Assembly (NCBI RefSeq): GCF_039710355.1
Contig: NZ_JBDKWZ010000014.1
Coordinates: 120,984-184,983 of the forward strand
Direction: 5' to 3'
From: Rapidithrix thailandica
GTDB taxonomy: Bacteria > Bacteroidota > Bacteroidia > Cytophagales > Flammeovirgaceae
Length of the DNA: 64,000 nucleotides
Part shown: positions 18,125-26,438 of the stretch, one piece after another
Numbering within the stretch: the first letter of the stretch is position 1
Layout: every line of letters begins with the position of its first letter
Notes under the pieces: model-generated
The model's database searches: none
Seen by the model: the letters and a program-made list of their open reading frames with translations, nothing else
What the model was told of the DNA's origin: nothing
Made by a program: the position numbers and the translations under genes

Positions 18125-19846
18125 CTAGTCCGGATGAAAGACAGGGGAAACGCCATAAGCCTTTGCCACGGCTCCTTCCAGTTCCGTTTCCAACTTTTCA
18201 ATAGTTGACTGCCCGGAAGCTTGATGTAACTCGTCCGCAATGCGTATTATGTCTTGAGCTTCCTTGGAGCTGAAGGCCGGAAGGGGATATTGCTCTACGT
18301 ACTGACTAAAGTACCTTCTTCTTCCGGAATACAACTTGTTGTTAAAAACAAGGTCATGGTAGCGAGTCATCAATTTAGAGTTGGCAATCCCCTGGATCAG
18401 CCGTAGCTTGTCAATATCGTCTTTGCTATTAGCGACCATCCAATAACAATTACCGTTGACAATTTTTCCGTCATGATCGAAATAGAATCTTGGACTTACG
18501 CTAATATCCGGAAACACCAATTTGGGTTTCTTCCACAAGCCGGGATTTTGCGGTACCCATATTTCGAACCATTCACGCTTTGCTTTGATCACATAGTTTC
18601 TGCCCTTCAATTGCGCTTCGTGAGATAAGAGGTATTTTTTGGCCTTCGGGTACTTTTCCAGATCTATGGTTGCCTTTTTACCGTCTTGATGGACATGGGT
18701 ATAAAGTACCCGTAACCGGACTGTGTCTGTGAGTCCCCATCGCGCAATATTTTCTTGAGTAATCAAGTCCTTCAGTACTTCCTCTTCAGGCGTATCCTTA
18801 CCCAATTCATCCCATTTATCGCGGATGAATACTTTATCAGCGGTGGTTTTAATGCCCACCCTGACCTTGAACAAATCTCCTACCTTTGAGGCGGCATTTT
18901 GTTCGATGTTACGCACCCAATCCGTTTCATTATCGGATAGCATTTGCCAAGGCTTTTCCGGTTGATTATCATATTTCAGTATGCCATTGGTTTTCTTATA
19001 CTTTCTTTGTCCTACTTGAAAATATCCCGGACTTTTATGTTTCAGGATATCGTAAATACTCGTTGCGCTTTCCAGCTTTCCCTGATATCCGTTCAGTGCT
19101 TCGTAAATCTTTAAAAATGTTGTTTTACAGGAGTTTGTATCTAGCTTTTTTTTCTTTTTACCTATAAATATTGCGGGCAATACGGCTGCATCAAATAATT
19201 TGGTATCTCCCAGATCAATGAGTTCTATGATCTCAAAATGATCCACAAGAAATTTACGAATGCTTTCCCCTCCTTTGGTAGATAAGTATCTATTGGATGT
19301 AATGACTCCGAGAGTTCCACCTTCTTTAAGGCTTTTTGTCATTGCAATTAAGAACGGATAGTACAAATCCACCCGGCCTTTTAAATTAAATTTCTTTGCT
19401 AGCTTTTGGGCCTTTTCCGAACCCAAAAGTTGCGTTCTAACATAGGGGGGATTGGCTATGATTATATCTGCGGATGCGTTGATTATATTGCCCTTGCTCT
19501 CCGCTTCAAGTCCCAACGCCAGTTGCTCATGTGATAGATCAACAGCCTCTAGAAAATCAGCATGGTGAAAATGAACCTTTCCCATTTCGTTATCACTCAA
19601 TCTGGAACGGGCTTCGTTGAGATAATCTTCATTGGAATCGTATCCGGTCAGAGAGTAGTGTTGGCCTGTTGGGTGTAAAGCTTTCTTCATGGCTAATAGT
19701 AATTCCCCGTCACCACAAGCAGGATCCAGTACCTTGATAAGTGCACTTGTATGTATATGTCTGGTTAATCTTTCTGCCAAAAAGGCGGCTAATTCCTTCG
19801 GAGTAAATGTTGCACCAGTATGTTTAATTTGTTCCTTCAGATTCAT
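18125..19846 (-). CDS. Adenine-specific DNA methyltransferase (Eco57I/TaqI-type), no nuclease nearby
   Basis: The 573-aa protein carries N6-adenine methyltransferase motifs: motif I VLDPACGDGELL (about residues 39-50, SAM binding) and motif IV NPPY (132-135, catalytic) after DIII. The C-terminal half (about 300-550) looks like the TaqI_C-type target-recognition region. It would methylate adenine in a specific site. Type IIG enzymes of this group have an N-terminal nuclease, but here the protein starts directly at the MTase domain. No restriction gene is adjacent, so it acts as an orphan methylase or as a remnant. It lies inside the inverted-repeat-bounded segment, which fits horizontal acquisition. 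Confidence 0.88.
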   Translation of the reverse strand: MNLKEQIKHTGATFTPKELAAFLAERLTRHIHTSALIKVLDPACGDGELLLAMKKALHPTGQHYSLTGYDSNEDYLNEARSRLSDNEMGKVHFHHADFLEAVDLSHEQLALGLEAESKGNIINASADIIIANPPYVRTQLLGSEKAQKLAKKFNLKGRVDLYYPFLIAMTKSLKEGGTLGVITSNRYLSTKGGESIRKFLVDHFEIIELIDLGDTKLFDAAVLPAIFIGKKKKKLDTNSCKTTFLKIYEALNGYQGKLESATSIYDILKHKSPGYFQVGQRKYKKTNGILKYDNQPEKPWQMLSDNETDWVRNIEQNAASKVGDLFKVRVGIKTTADKVFIRDKWDELGKDTPEEEVLKDLITQENIARWGLTDTVRLRVLYTHVHQDGKKATIDLEKYPKAKKYLLSHEAQLKGRNYVIKAKREWFEIWVPQNPGLWKKPKLVFPDISVSPRFYFDHDGKIVNGNCYWMVANSKDDIDKLRLIQGIANSKLMTRYHDLVFNNKLYSGRRRYFSQYVEQYPLPAFSSKEAQDIIRIADELHQASGQSTIEKLETELEGAVAKAYGVSPVFHPD

Positions 19847-20299
19847 GCCGTCAAAGGTACTTAAAAAGGCAAAAGCATAGGTTACACTTTGCCAAAGAAA
19901 GTGTATAAATGAACCGGAATATAGAAAAATTAAGACATCGTTGATGGGTTTTCATCCATCGGAACATTCAGTTTATTGCGCGAATAAGGCAATGGATGTT
20001 TAGATAAAAAGGAAAGTTCGCTGCCGGAGAAAATATGGTAGCTGAGACGGTTGCTGCTTTTCTATTACCTCAGGTTTGTCCGATAGAATCACCTTTAAAT
20101 TTTCTTCTTGAGTATCAATTAGGTTTTATAAATTAAATGAGTGTTTTTTTAATTTATTAATATTCAGGGTTTTATAGGAGTGATTGCTTCTGCTCTTTTT
20201 CGAGAGTGGAATAGAAAAATTACTATAAACTAAGTAATTAGTTTTATAATTAAATATTTAGTTATATATTTAAACTATTAATTATAAATGTAAATAAAT
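19847..20299. other. Divergent promoter region, methyltransferase / blaI-like
   Basis: These 453 bases lie between divergent genes. The right third is extremely AT-rich and holds a BlaI-type operator at 20227-20244 plus a weaker related sequence near 20258-20280. No ORF is supported. Confidence 0.5.
20227..20244. promoter_or_regulatory. Probable BlaI/MecI-type operator
   Basis: The interrupted palindrome AAACTAA-GTAA-TTAGTTT lies 56 bases before the regulator start. BlaI/MecI repressors bind dyads of this size, and many of those operators contain ACTA-type half-sites. Autoregulation of the blaI-M56 pair is therefore likely. Confidence 0.6.
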
Positions 20300-20677
20300 A
20301 TGAAAGAATTAACTAAGGCAGAAGAGGAAGTAATGCAGGCGATCTGGGAAATAGAAAGAGGATTTGCCAAGGAGATTTACGAAAAGGTTTCCGGGAGTCC
20401 GGCGTATTCCACAGTATTGACCATTTTAAGGATTCTGGTCAAAAAAGAATTTGTAGGTTATGAGACGTTTGGAAAAACTCACCGGTATTTTCCATTGATA
20501 TCCAAAGATGCTTACAGGAAAGACTTTATGAGTTCTTTTTTAAGCCGCTACTTCAATGGTTCTTTTGAAAAGATGTTTTCTTTTTTCGCTCAGGAAGGGG
20601 ATGTGAATTTGAAACAAGTAGAACAATTGCTTCACCACGCGAAACAGACCCGTAAAACAGACAAATCTCATGAGTAG
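20300..20677 (+). CDS. BlaI/MecI/CopY-family repressor
   Basis: The 125-aa winged-helix repressor has the family's N-terminal signature LTKAEEEVMQAIWEIERGFAKEI and the recognition helix region AYSTVLTILRILVKKEFV, followed by a helical dimerisation tail. In the family, a membrane M56 metalloprotease sensor triggers cleavage or release of this repressor. The M56 gene follows with an 8-base overlap, so the two are translationally coupled. No beta-lactamase gene is adjacent, so the target is unknown. Confidence 0.93.
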   Translation: MKELTKAEEEVMQAIWEIERGFAKEIYEKVSGSPAYSTVLTILRILVKKEFVGYETFGKTHRYFPLISKDAYRKDFMSSFLSRYFNGSFEKMFSFFAQEGDVNLKQVEQLLHHAKQTRKTDKSHE

Positions 20678-22442
20678 TATTTTAGTGTATTCGCTGGAAG
20701 TAAATTGCTTTTTACTTCTTGCCGTTGTCGTATATGCCTTACTGCTTAGGCGGCAAACGTCTTTTCAATTTAGTCGTTGCTATTTGGTGCTTAGTATGCT
20801 TTTTTCGTTACTTGCTCCCAAACTGCTGTGGCCGTTTTCCTTGCTTTCCAAGGAATCATTGACGATCGCAGAATACATCCCGATTGCCATCGTTACACCC
20901 CGCCCGGTTGCTGGTGCAGCCGCTCCGGAAGAAGTAGCCTGGGAAACGGTATTCTTGTATGTTTACCTTATCGGAGTAATTGCTTTGAGTGCTATATTCC
21001 TGTACCGGATGGCCAGACTTTGGTTTTTTATCAGGAGTACTCCTGCCAACCGGGAAGGCGGTTTTTTCCTATTGGAAAGCAAGTCGTTTACCTCTTCTTT
21101 TTCCTTTTTTCACTATGTGTTTCTTAGTAAATCGCTTCGGAATGAGCAAGAGCGCAACCAGGTTTTATTGCATGAGTTAGCCCATATCCGGCAAGGACAC
21201 AGTTGGGATATTTTATTGGTGGAATTGTTAAAAATCATCTGTTGGTGCAGTCCGGTAAGTTGGTGGCTCAACCAGGAGGTTCGCTTACTGCATGAATACC
21301 TGGCCGACCGGGAAGTGCTTCGGCAAGTCGAGTTGGACGACTATAAAGACTTATTGGCCCGGCAAGCCTTGTCAGTATTTCCCCTCACTCTTGAGAGTAA
21401 TTTAAATCAGCATAACATCTTAAACCGTTTAGAAATGATGACCAAAAATAACCCTACTAGTCCTGTAAGCCGTATGATGGCAATTTTTTCTCTCTGTTTT
21501 ATGCTTGGCTTTTTTGCCTGTCAGAATCAAGCATTGGATGATCTGGACAAAATGAACCTGACCATGGTGGAAGGAGAGTATCCTCCGGAAGTCCAAGCAA
21601 AATTGGAAGCTCTACAAGCTGAATTTCCAAATGATGAATTTGCCTATGTGGAAATAGACAATCCCAATCATATGAAAGCGCCAGGGGTTCATACCTTGAT
21701 AGAAATAGGTGAATCGGCACCGGGGCAATTGCAACAACTGCATGAAACAGATCCCCAAACCGTAGTTCAGGTATTTATGCTCAAAGAGAAAGAAAAGATA
21801 GGAATCATCTTAAAAGAAACGGGTAATTTTGATAAACTCGCTGAGTATACGGCCAAAGAGGATGTGTTTTCGGTTGTAGAACAATCGGCAAAGCCTGTAG
21901 GGGGCTTTCGTGAGCTTTATACTTTTCTCAGTGAAAATATTCGCTATCCTCAACAAGCCCTTGCCAATAAGATTGAGGGAAAGGTATATATAGAGTTTGT
22001 TGTGAACAAAGACGGGACCCTGTCCGGTATAAAGTCGATTCGGGGTATTGGTGGAGGATGTGATGAAGAGGCCGTAAGAGTGATGAAGCTGGCAGCGGCA
22101 TGGGAACCTGCAGTACAAAGGGGAGCAAAAGTGAAGCAAAAAATTGTGTTGCCGATCAATTTCTCGTTAGGCGCTCCGGTAACCGGGGAGCATGATGGTA
22201 CAGCCTTTTTGAATAAATTAAAAGTAGACTATGATTTGGAAAAGAAAAGTGATACTTGGCTTATCAGTGGGGTAGTACACAGTGATGAAGGTGAGCCTTT
22301 AAATGGAGCTGTAGTGATTGTAAAAGGGACTACTCAAGGAACCGTTACCAATGCTGAAGGAAAGTTTGTGATAGAACTAGAAGAGAAACTACCTATTGTA
22401 GTTCAGTATGTTGGTTATCAACCGAGAGAAATACATCTATAG
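20670..22442 (+). CDS. BlaR1-type M56 metallopeptidase fused to TonB_C and carboxypeptidase-like domains
   Basis: The 590-aa membrane protein has an N-terminal region of several helices (about 5-28, 35-58, 92-120) and the M56 zinc motif HELAH (His168, Glu169, His172) with HEYLADRE downstream. A further helix lies near 268-285, where CLLGFFAC-like cysteine lies close to its end. The periplasmic part holds a TonB_C domain (about 415-500) and a carboxypeptidase regulatory-like domain (about 523-590, ending VQYVGYQPREIHL). In BlaR1 the extracellular part is a penicillin sensor; here that is replaced by envelope-type domains. This Bacteroidota arrangement probably senses an envelope signal and inactivates the BlaI-type repressor encoded upstream. 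Confidence 0.9.
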   Translation: MSSILVYSLEVNCFLLLAVVVYALLLRRQTSFQFSRCYLVLSMLFSLLAPKLLWPFSLLSKESLTIAEYIPIAIVTPRPVAGAAAPEEVAWETVFLYVYLIGVIALSAIFLYRMARLWFFIRSTPANREGGFFLLESKSFTSSFSFFHYVFLSKSLRNEQERNQVLLHELAHIRQGHSWDILLVELLKIICWCSPVSWWLNQEVRLLHEYLADREVLRQVELDDYKDLLARQALSVFPLTLESNLNQHNILNRLEMMTKNNPTSPVSRMMAIFSLCFMLGFFACQNQALDDLDKMNLTMVEGEYPPEVQAKLEALQAEFPNDEFAYVEIDNPNHMKAPGVHTLIEIGESAPGQLQQLHETDPQTVVQVFMLKEKEKIGIILKETGNFDKLAEYTAKEDVFSVVEQSAKPVGGFRELYTFLSENIRYPQQALANKIEGKVYIEFVVNKDGTLSGIKSIRGIGGGCDEEAVRVMKLAAAWEPAVQRGAKVKQKIVLPINFSLGAPVTGEHDGTAFLNKLKVDYDLEKKSDTWLISGVVHSDEGEPLNGAVVIVKGTTQGTVTNAEGKFVIELEEKLPIVVQYVGYQPREIHL

Positions 22443-22483
22443 TAAACTGAGAAGTGAATTAACCTTTTTCATTTTCCTAAAAA

Positions 22484-22612
22484 AATGTTTCAAAAACGCC
22501 TCCTCTGTGTTACTTTTTTCAACAATAGCTTTGGCTATTCTCTTCAAAAAATGCCTTGATGAGCCGATTTTGATTCCATGTTCGGTCAAAAACTATACGT
22601 GTAAACCACTTC
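22484..22612 (-). repeat. Long dispersed repeat, right copy of an inverted pair
   Basis: The reverse complement of this 129-bp stretch matches 16299-16428 nearly throughout. The ORF seen across it (22408-22746) has no protein-like features. Together the two copies bound the protease/methylase/BlaI-M56 segment. Confidence 0.75.
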
Positions 22613-22683
22613 TGATAGAAAAACTCATGGATTCATATATGCTCCATGAGTTTTTTATGCTATCTGTAAAAGGAAATGAGGGG

Positions 22684-23532
22684 TTAAATTTTCAAATAAA
22701 TCCCCATGGAAAAAGAAGGGTCTGCCAGAATTCTTTTGCCTTGTAAGGCAAAGCCGGCACCCACACTTACCCCCATCTGCTCACTCCACTCATAGGCAAT
22801 TTCCGGGCTGAGGGATAGGTATTCCAGGTTGTTACTAAAAATGCCGTTATTGGCGATGATGGCTTCATTGCCATTCTCAAAAGACTCTATGCCATAAAGG
22901 CGGGCAATGAGCCAAAACCTTTTGACTTTCGCCCCGAATTCGGCACCGTAGCGGAATTCGTCTGAGAAGTTCTCGGTTCGGTTATTAAAACCCAAAAGTA
23001 AGCTGACATATTGATGGCCTTTGCCAAAAGAACGGCTCAATTCAAAGGTCAGCATTTGGTTAAACTCTCCGTCTCCGGATTGTAATAATTCCGTTCTTCC
23101 GCCCGAAGGCTCTCCCAAAGGCACACCGAGGGTAAGACTGAGTGCCCCTACATAAGGACCTGCTTTGAGAATGCCGTATTTCAACGTAATGTCCGCATCC
23201 CCTATGGAATTGAGTTCATCCCCTTTCTGTACCAATTGCCCGTCCGGTCTTTCCACTTTGTTCAGGGTAGAGCGAACAAAGAAAGGAAAATAGGCAATTG
23301 CCGTAAACTTATCGGTGATACCCCATTCCCCATACAGACTGGTGGCGTGATACCCCGTTGTGGTAATGTCCAGCACATGCCCGGCAGGGGAATAGTAATG
23401 CTTTGCGAGGATAGAGTATTGGCCCAGTTTCAAATAGAGTTTTCCTTTTTTTTGTGGCCAACCCCCACCTGCCCAAGAAATGGACGGAACAGAAATAAGT
23501 AGGCTAAGAAGGATATATAGATTTTTCATCAT
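22684..23532 (-). CDS. Outer-membrane beta-barrel protein (transporter-like)
   Basis: The 282-aa protein has a signal peptide (MMKNLYILLSLLISVPSISWA) and then alternating amphipathic strands with aromatic girdles typical of a small outer-membrane barrel. It resembles the family loosely called MetA-pathway of phenol degradation/transporter proteins (GDADITLKYGI...SLTLGVPLGEPSGG), and ends FSMGIYLKI. It is the last of three same-strand envelope genes divergent from the two-component system. Substrate unknown; transport is a family-level guess. Confidence 0.7.
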   Translation of the reverse strand: MMKNLYILLSLLISVPSISWAGGGWPQKKGKLYLKLGQYSILAKHYYSPAGHVLDITTTGYHATSLYGEWGITDKFTAIAYFPFFVRSTLNKVERPDGQLVQKGDELNSIGDADITLKYGILKAGPYVGALSLTLGVPLGEPSGGRTELLQSGDGEFNQMLTFELSRSFGKGHQYVSLLLGFNNRTENFSDEFRYGAEFGAKVKRFWLIARLYGIESFENGNEAIIANNGIFSNNLEYLSLSPEIAYEWSEQMGVSVGAGFALQGKRILADPSFSMGIYLKI

Positions 23533-23675
23533 GATTTTTTGAAGAATTTACTGTTCAGTCAATGGGTAAGAGATTTACAAGGAACAGACGTTCTATCACA
23601 GTCACCATATTACTCATTCACAATTTCACCAAATTGGAACACCAAATTGTGATGATAACCCGCAACTTGAGTTAC

Positions 23676-24341
23676 TTAATTGCTAAACATCCCGTTGCCA
23701 AAGACTACCCCGAAAGGTTTGCAATAGATAATTACATAGTCGTAGGTATTGATACTGACATTCGAAGGGAGAGTATACGCTTGGGTGCCCTCCACTTGTT
23801 TCAAAGCTCCTAAATCAAGACCTCCCGCTACGGATTGGGAAGAATGGGCCATATACACATGCAAGCCGGGACCATTGCTTGCTTTAAAATTACCCTCAAG
23901 TCTCAGGGTCAGGCTACCTCCGTTATCCGTCAAAGTAAAAGTCCCCTCTACCGAATAGTTATTGCTGCCTTGTAACGTACCTGTTCGTTGCGTAGGGCTC
24001 CCTATGGTTTCTTCCCCGGCCTCTACCATTACAGAGTCTTTCAAATTTGCCGCTTGGGCCGTGATGTATACCTTTCCGGCTTGCAAAGCTTTCGCCAGTC
24101 CTTGCGGATCAATTTGAATAATGGAAGAATTTCCGGATGTCCATTGAACCGTTGCCGCTTGTGTCTCTCCGTATTCGTCATAATACGTAGCGGCAAATTG
24201 ATGACTTTCGCCTACTTTTAAACTAAGTACCGAAGAAGTGATTTTTAACCGGGGGGGTACCGGGGTAAGCTCCAATACATCCGTACCGATACAACCCATT
24301 GAAATCAGGAAAAGGCTCAGTATATAGAGTTGGGTTTTCAT
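23676..24341 (-). CDS. Lipoprotein with Ig-like (Big_2) and DM13 domains
   Basis: The 221-aa protein has a lipoprotein signal (ISMGC, Cys about 17). A Big_2-type Ig-like domain follows (about 30-105; LKVGESHQFAATYYDEYGE and a VQWTSGNSSIIQIDPQGLAKALQAGKVYITA pattern). A DM13-like domain completes it (about 118-221), with GTFTLTDNGGSLTLRL, GPGLHVYMA, LGALKQVEGTQAYTLP and the conserved final CKPFGVVFGNG. DM13 domains are proposed to take part in electron transfer or redox at the cell surface. It probably shares an operon with the genes on either side. Confidence 0.8.
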   Translation of the reverse strand: MKTQLYILSLFLISMGCIGTDVLELTPVPPRLKITSSVLSLKVGESHQFAATYYDEYGETQAATVQWTSGNSSIIQIDPQGLAKALQAGKVYITAQAANLKDSVMVEAGEETIGSPTQRTGTLQGSNNYSVEGTFTLTDNGGSLTLRLEGNFKASNGPGLHVYMAHSSQSVAGGLDLGALKQVEGTQAYTLPSNVSINTYDYVIIYCKPFGVVFGNGMFSN

Positions 24342-24432
24342 ATAAGTTTCTTTACATGAAGAGATCTATAAATCATCGGATGATGATAATGAATAAGTAA
24401 TTTTACCTTGTAATAACAACTGCCTCCGTTTT

Positions 24433-25317
24433 TCAATTCGAAGTAACGGACCCAGTAGGAAAAGAATTGAGGTTTTGCATCATCTCATAGGTTGTATGAC
24501 TGTCAGCATCGGCAGGCACATTTCCAAGCAGAGGTTTCAGTAAGAAGGGAGCGGAGCTGTTGTCAGGAACTGGTTCGATACTAATCACAATGGTTGTTCC
24601 GGAAAGGTCGGTAGGGAATGTCAGGCCAGTAGGTGCGTTGACCAAAAAGTCTTCCCCGGGAAAAGGAGGACCGTCCTGATCGCCACTGAACGGAGCTGCG
24701 TCATCCGCCATATCCACCTGGGTAAAAGTACCGGTAGTGACAGGGGAACCTCCAATGACAGCCCACCCTTCATATGTCCATCCGGCCGGAAGCGTTGGCA
24801 AATTCAAAGTGGCCCCGGGACCTAAGGCAGGGTCTAAAAACCAAACCCCACTATTCTCATCGCTGTCAGGCCCATTGGTTGGTGTTGCCAGTATGTATTT
24901 TCCGGCTGCATCGCCAAAGTCGTCCCCCAAGGCGGCAGTATGTGCGACTGAAAGGTTAGCACTTCCGTTAGAAAAATCACCGGCTAAAATATGCGCCTCA
25001 CTGGGAGCCGGATCGCTGTCCGGAGAAGGCTCAATTGTTAACACAAAAGCGGATGCATTGCTCAAATCGCTGACCGGGATTTTGAAACCGGATTTTGATA
25101 ACATTCCGCTACCATCCACGGTAAATACCCCTGTGCTTTTGGGTGTTCCGTTTACAATCAGCCAGCCTTCATAGGCATATCCGCTTCCCAGATCCGTGAG
25201 TCCGTTGACGGACAGCTGCAAGTTCTTGTCCACCGGCCCGTTGTCATCATCGTCATCACAGGCAGTATAAAGTAGAGCTGTCGTAAGGAGCATTCCGAGT
25301 ATCCATAATTTTTTCAT
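24433..25317 (-). CDS. Lipoprotein with an internally duplicated RskA-like domain
   Basis: The 294-aa protein has a lipoprotein signal (LLYTAC, Cys about 20) followed by an Asp run. Two homologous halves (about 35-165 and 175-280) each contain Y-E-G-W-hydrophobic-V-x-G-x-P-x-x-T-G-x-F and an I-E-P-x-P-D motif. The first reads YEGWLIVNGTPKSTGVF, the second YEGWAVIGGSPVTTGTF. The motif resembles the extracytoplasmic domain of RskA-type anti-sigma factors, but there is no membrane helix or sigma-binding part. It is the first gene of the minus-strand envelope group, divergent from the response regulator. Function unknown. Confidence 0.65.
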   Translation of the reverse strand: MKKLWILGMLLTTALLYTACDDDDDNGPVDKNLQLSVNGLTDLGSGYAYEGWLIVNGTPKSTGVFTVDGSGMLSKSGFKIPVSDLSNASAFVLTIEPSPDSDPAPSEAHILAGDFSNGSANLSVAHTAALGDDFGDAAGKYILATPTNGPDSDENSGVWFLDPALGPGATLNLPTLPAGWTYEGWAVIGGSPVTTGTFTQVDMADDAAPFSGDQDGPPFPGEDFLVNAPTGLTFPTDLSGTTIVISIEPVPDNSSAPFLLKPLLGNVPADADSHTTYEMMQNLNSFPTGSVTSN

Positions 25318-25616
25318 AGGTTTGATTTGTTTTGGTTATAGTACAAAGGAAGGCAGAAGCTATAACCCCCAAGTCACATAAATATCACATTTTCATCACA
25401 AGGGGGTATATGTCTTCCAGGCGACAGATTGGCTTGAAGAACAGTGAAAAGAGAGAACGGTAATAGACATTTGCGTAGGTTTGTATAAGGGGGAAATCAT
25501 GCATACCTCCCCAAGCCTTTTTGTTTGCTCAATGTAGAAACCTTCAAAAACGTGAACCATTTGTGATGGTTCTGTGACACTATCTCTTTTCTTTTATTCA
25601 AAAGGCTCATTACACC

Positions 25617-26324
25617 ATGAAAAAAGTATTGATTATAGAAGATGACCGGGAAATTGTTGAATTATTACAAATCCACTTACACGATCTTTCTTACGAAGTG
25701 ATTAAGGCGTATGATGGGGAAGAGGGCTTGGAGAAAGCCCTTACGGAAAAGGCCGATTTGGTGATTCTGGATTTAATGCTTCCTAAAATGGATGGAATTG
25801 AAGTCTGCCGGAGAATTCGTGCAAACCAACTCAAAACCCCAATCATGATGCTTACGGCCCGTTCGGAAGAAATCGACCGGGTGCTGGGACTGGAAATGGG
25901 AGCGGACGATTATATCACCAAACCTTTTAGCATCCGGGAATTTATCGCCCGGGTAAAGGCGATCTTCCGCAGAGCCCAAATGATAGAAGAAAGTTTGTCT
26001 GAAGAAGGCAAGGCGGTGATCCGTTCAGGAGAATTAAGTATTGAAGTGGAAAAAAGAAAGGTGCTTTTAAAAGGAGTGAAAGTAGAGCTTTCTCCGAAAG
26101 AATTTGAATTATTGGTTTTGTTGGCAATGCATCCGGGAAGAAGTTACAGCCGCGGTCAATTGTTGAACTTGATTTGGGGATACGATTTTGACGGCTACGA
26201 GCATACGGTCAATTCGCATATCAACCGCCTGCGGACGAAAATCGAACCGGATATGAACAACCCTCAATACATTTTGACTACCTGGGGTGTAGGGTATCGA
26301 TTTAATGAAGAGATTCCGGGTTGA
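25617..26324 (+). CDS. OmpR/PhoB-family response regulator
   Basis: The 235-aa protein has a receiver domain (1-120) with acidic residues ED at 8-10, phospho-acceptor Asp52 in ILDLMLPKMDG, Thr in MLTARSEE and Lys in DDYITKPFS, followed by an OmpR-type winged helix (about 135-232; LSPKEFELLVLLA, YSRGQLLNLIWGYDF, HINRLRTKIEPD, GVGYRF). It is paired with the histidine kinase 114 bases downstream. It is divergent from the three-gene envelope group on the minus strand, a likely target. Confidence 0.95.
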   Translation: MKKVLIIEDDREIVELLQIHLHDLSYEVIKAYDGEEGLEKALTEKADLVILDLMLPKMDGIEVCRRIRANQLKTPIMMLTARSEEIDRVLGLEMGADDYITKPFSIREFIARVKAIFRRAQMIEESLSEEGKAVIRSGELSIEVEKRKVLLKGVKVELSPKEFELLVLLAMHPGRSYSRGQLLNLIWGYDFDGYEHTVNSHINRLRTKIEPDMNNPQYILTTWGVGYRFNEEIPG

Positions 26325-26438
26325 TGCAAAATAAAGGATTGAGGGGATGAAGTTATAAATCCGATAGGATTGCTTACAGATAATTTGAAGGAACACTGCT
26401 GAAATGAAAATTCCTCGAAACATTACAATTTACCGGTC

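Noticed and set aside
18125..19846. A restriction-modification or BREX system around the methyltransferase
   Set aside because: No nuclease, helicase or phosphatase-type defence genes lie beside it; neighbours are a protease lipoprotein and a BlaI/M56 pair.
22408..22746. Plus-strand ORF of 112 aa across the right dispersed repeat
   Set aside because: It runs through the M56 3' end, the non-coding repeat and the end of the opposite barrel gene; composition is not protein-like.
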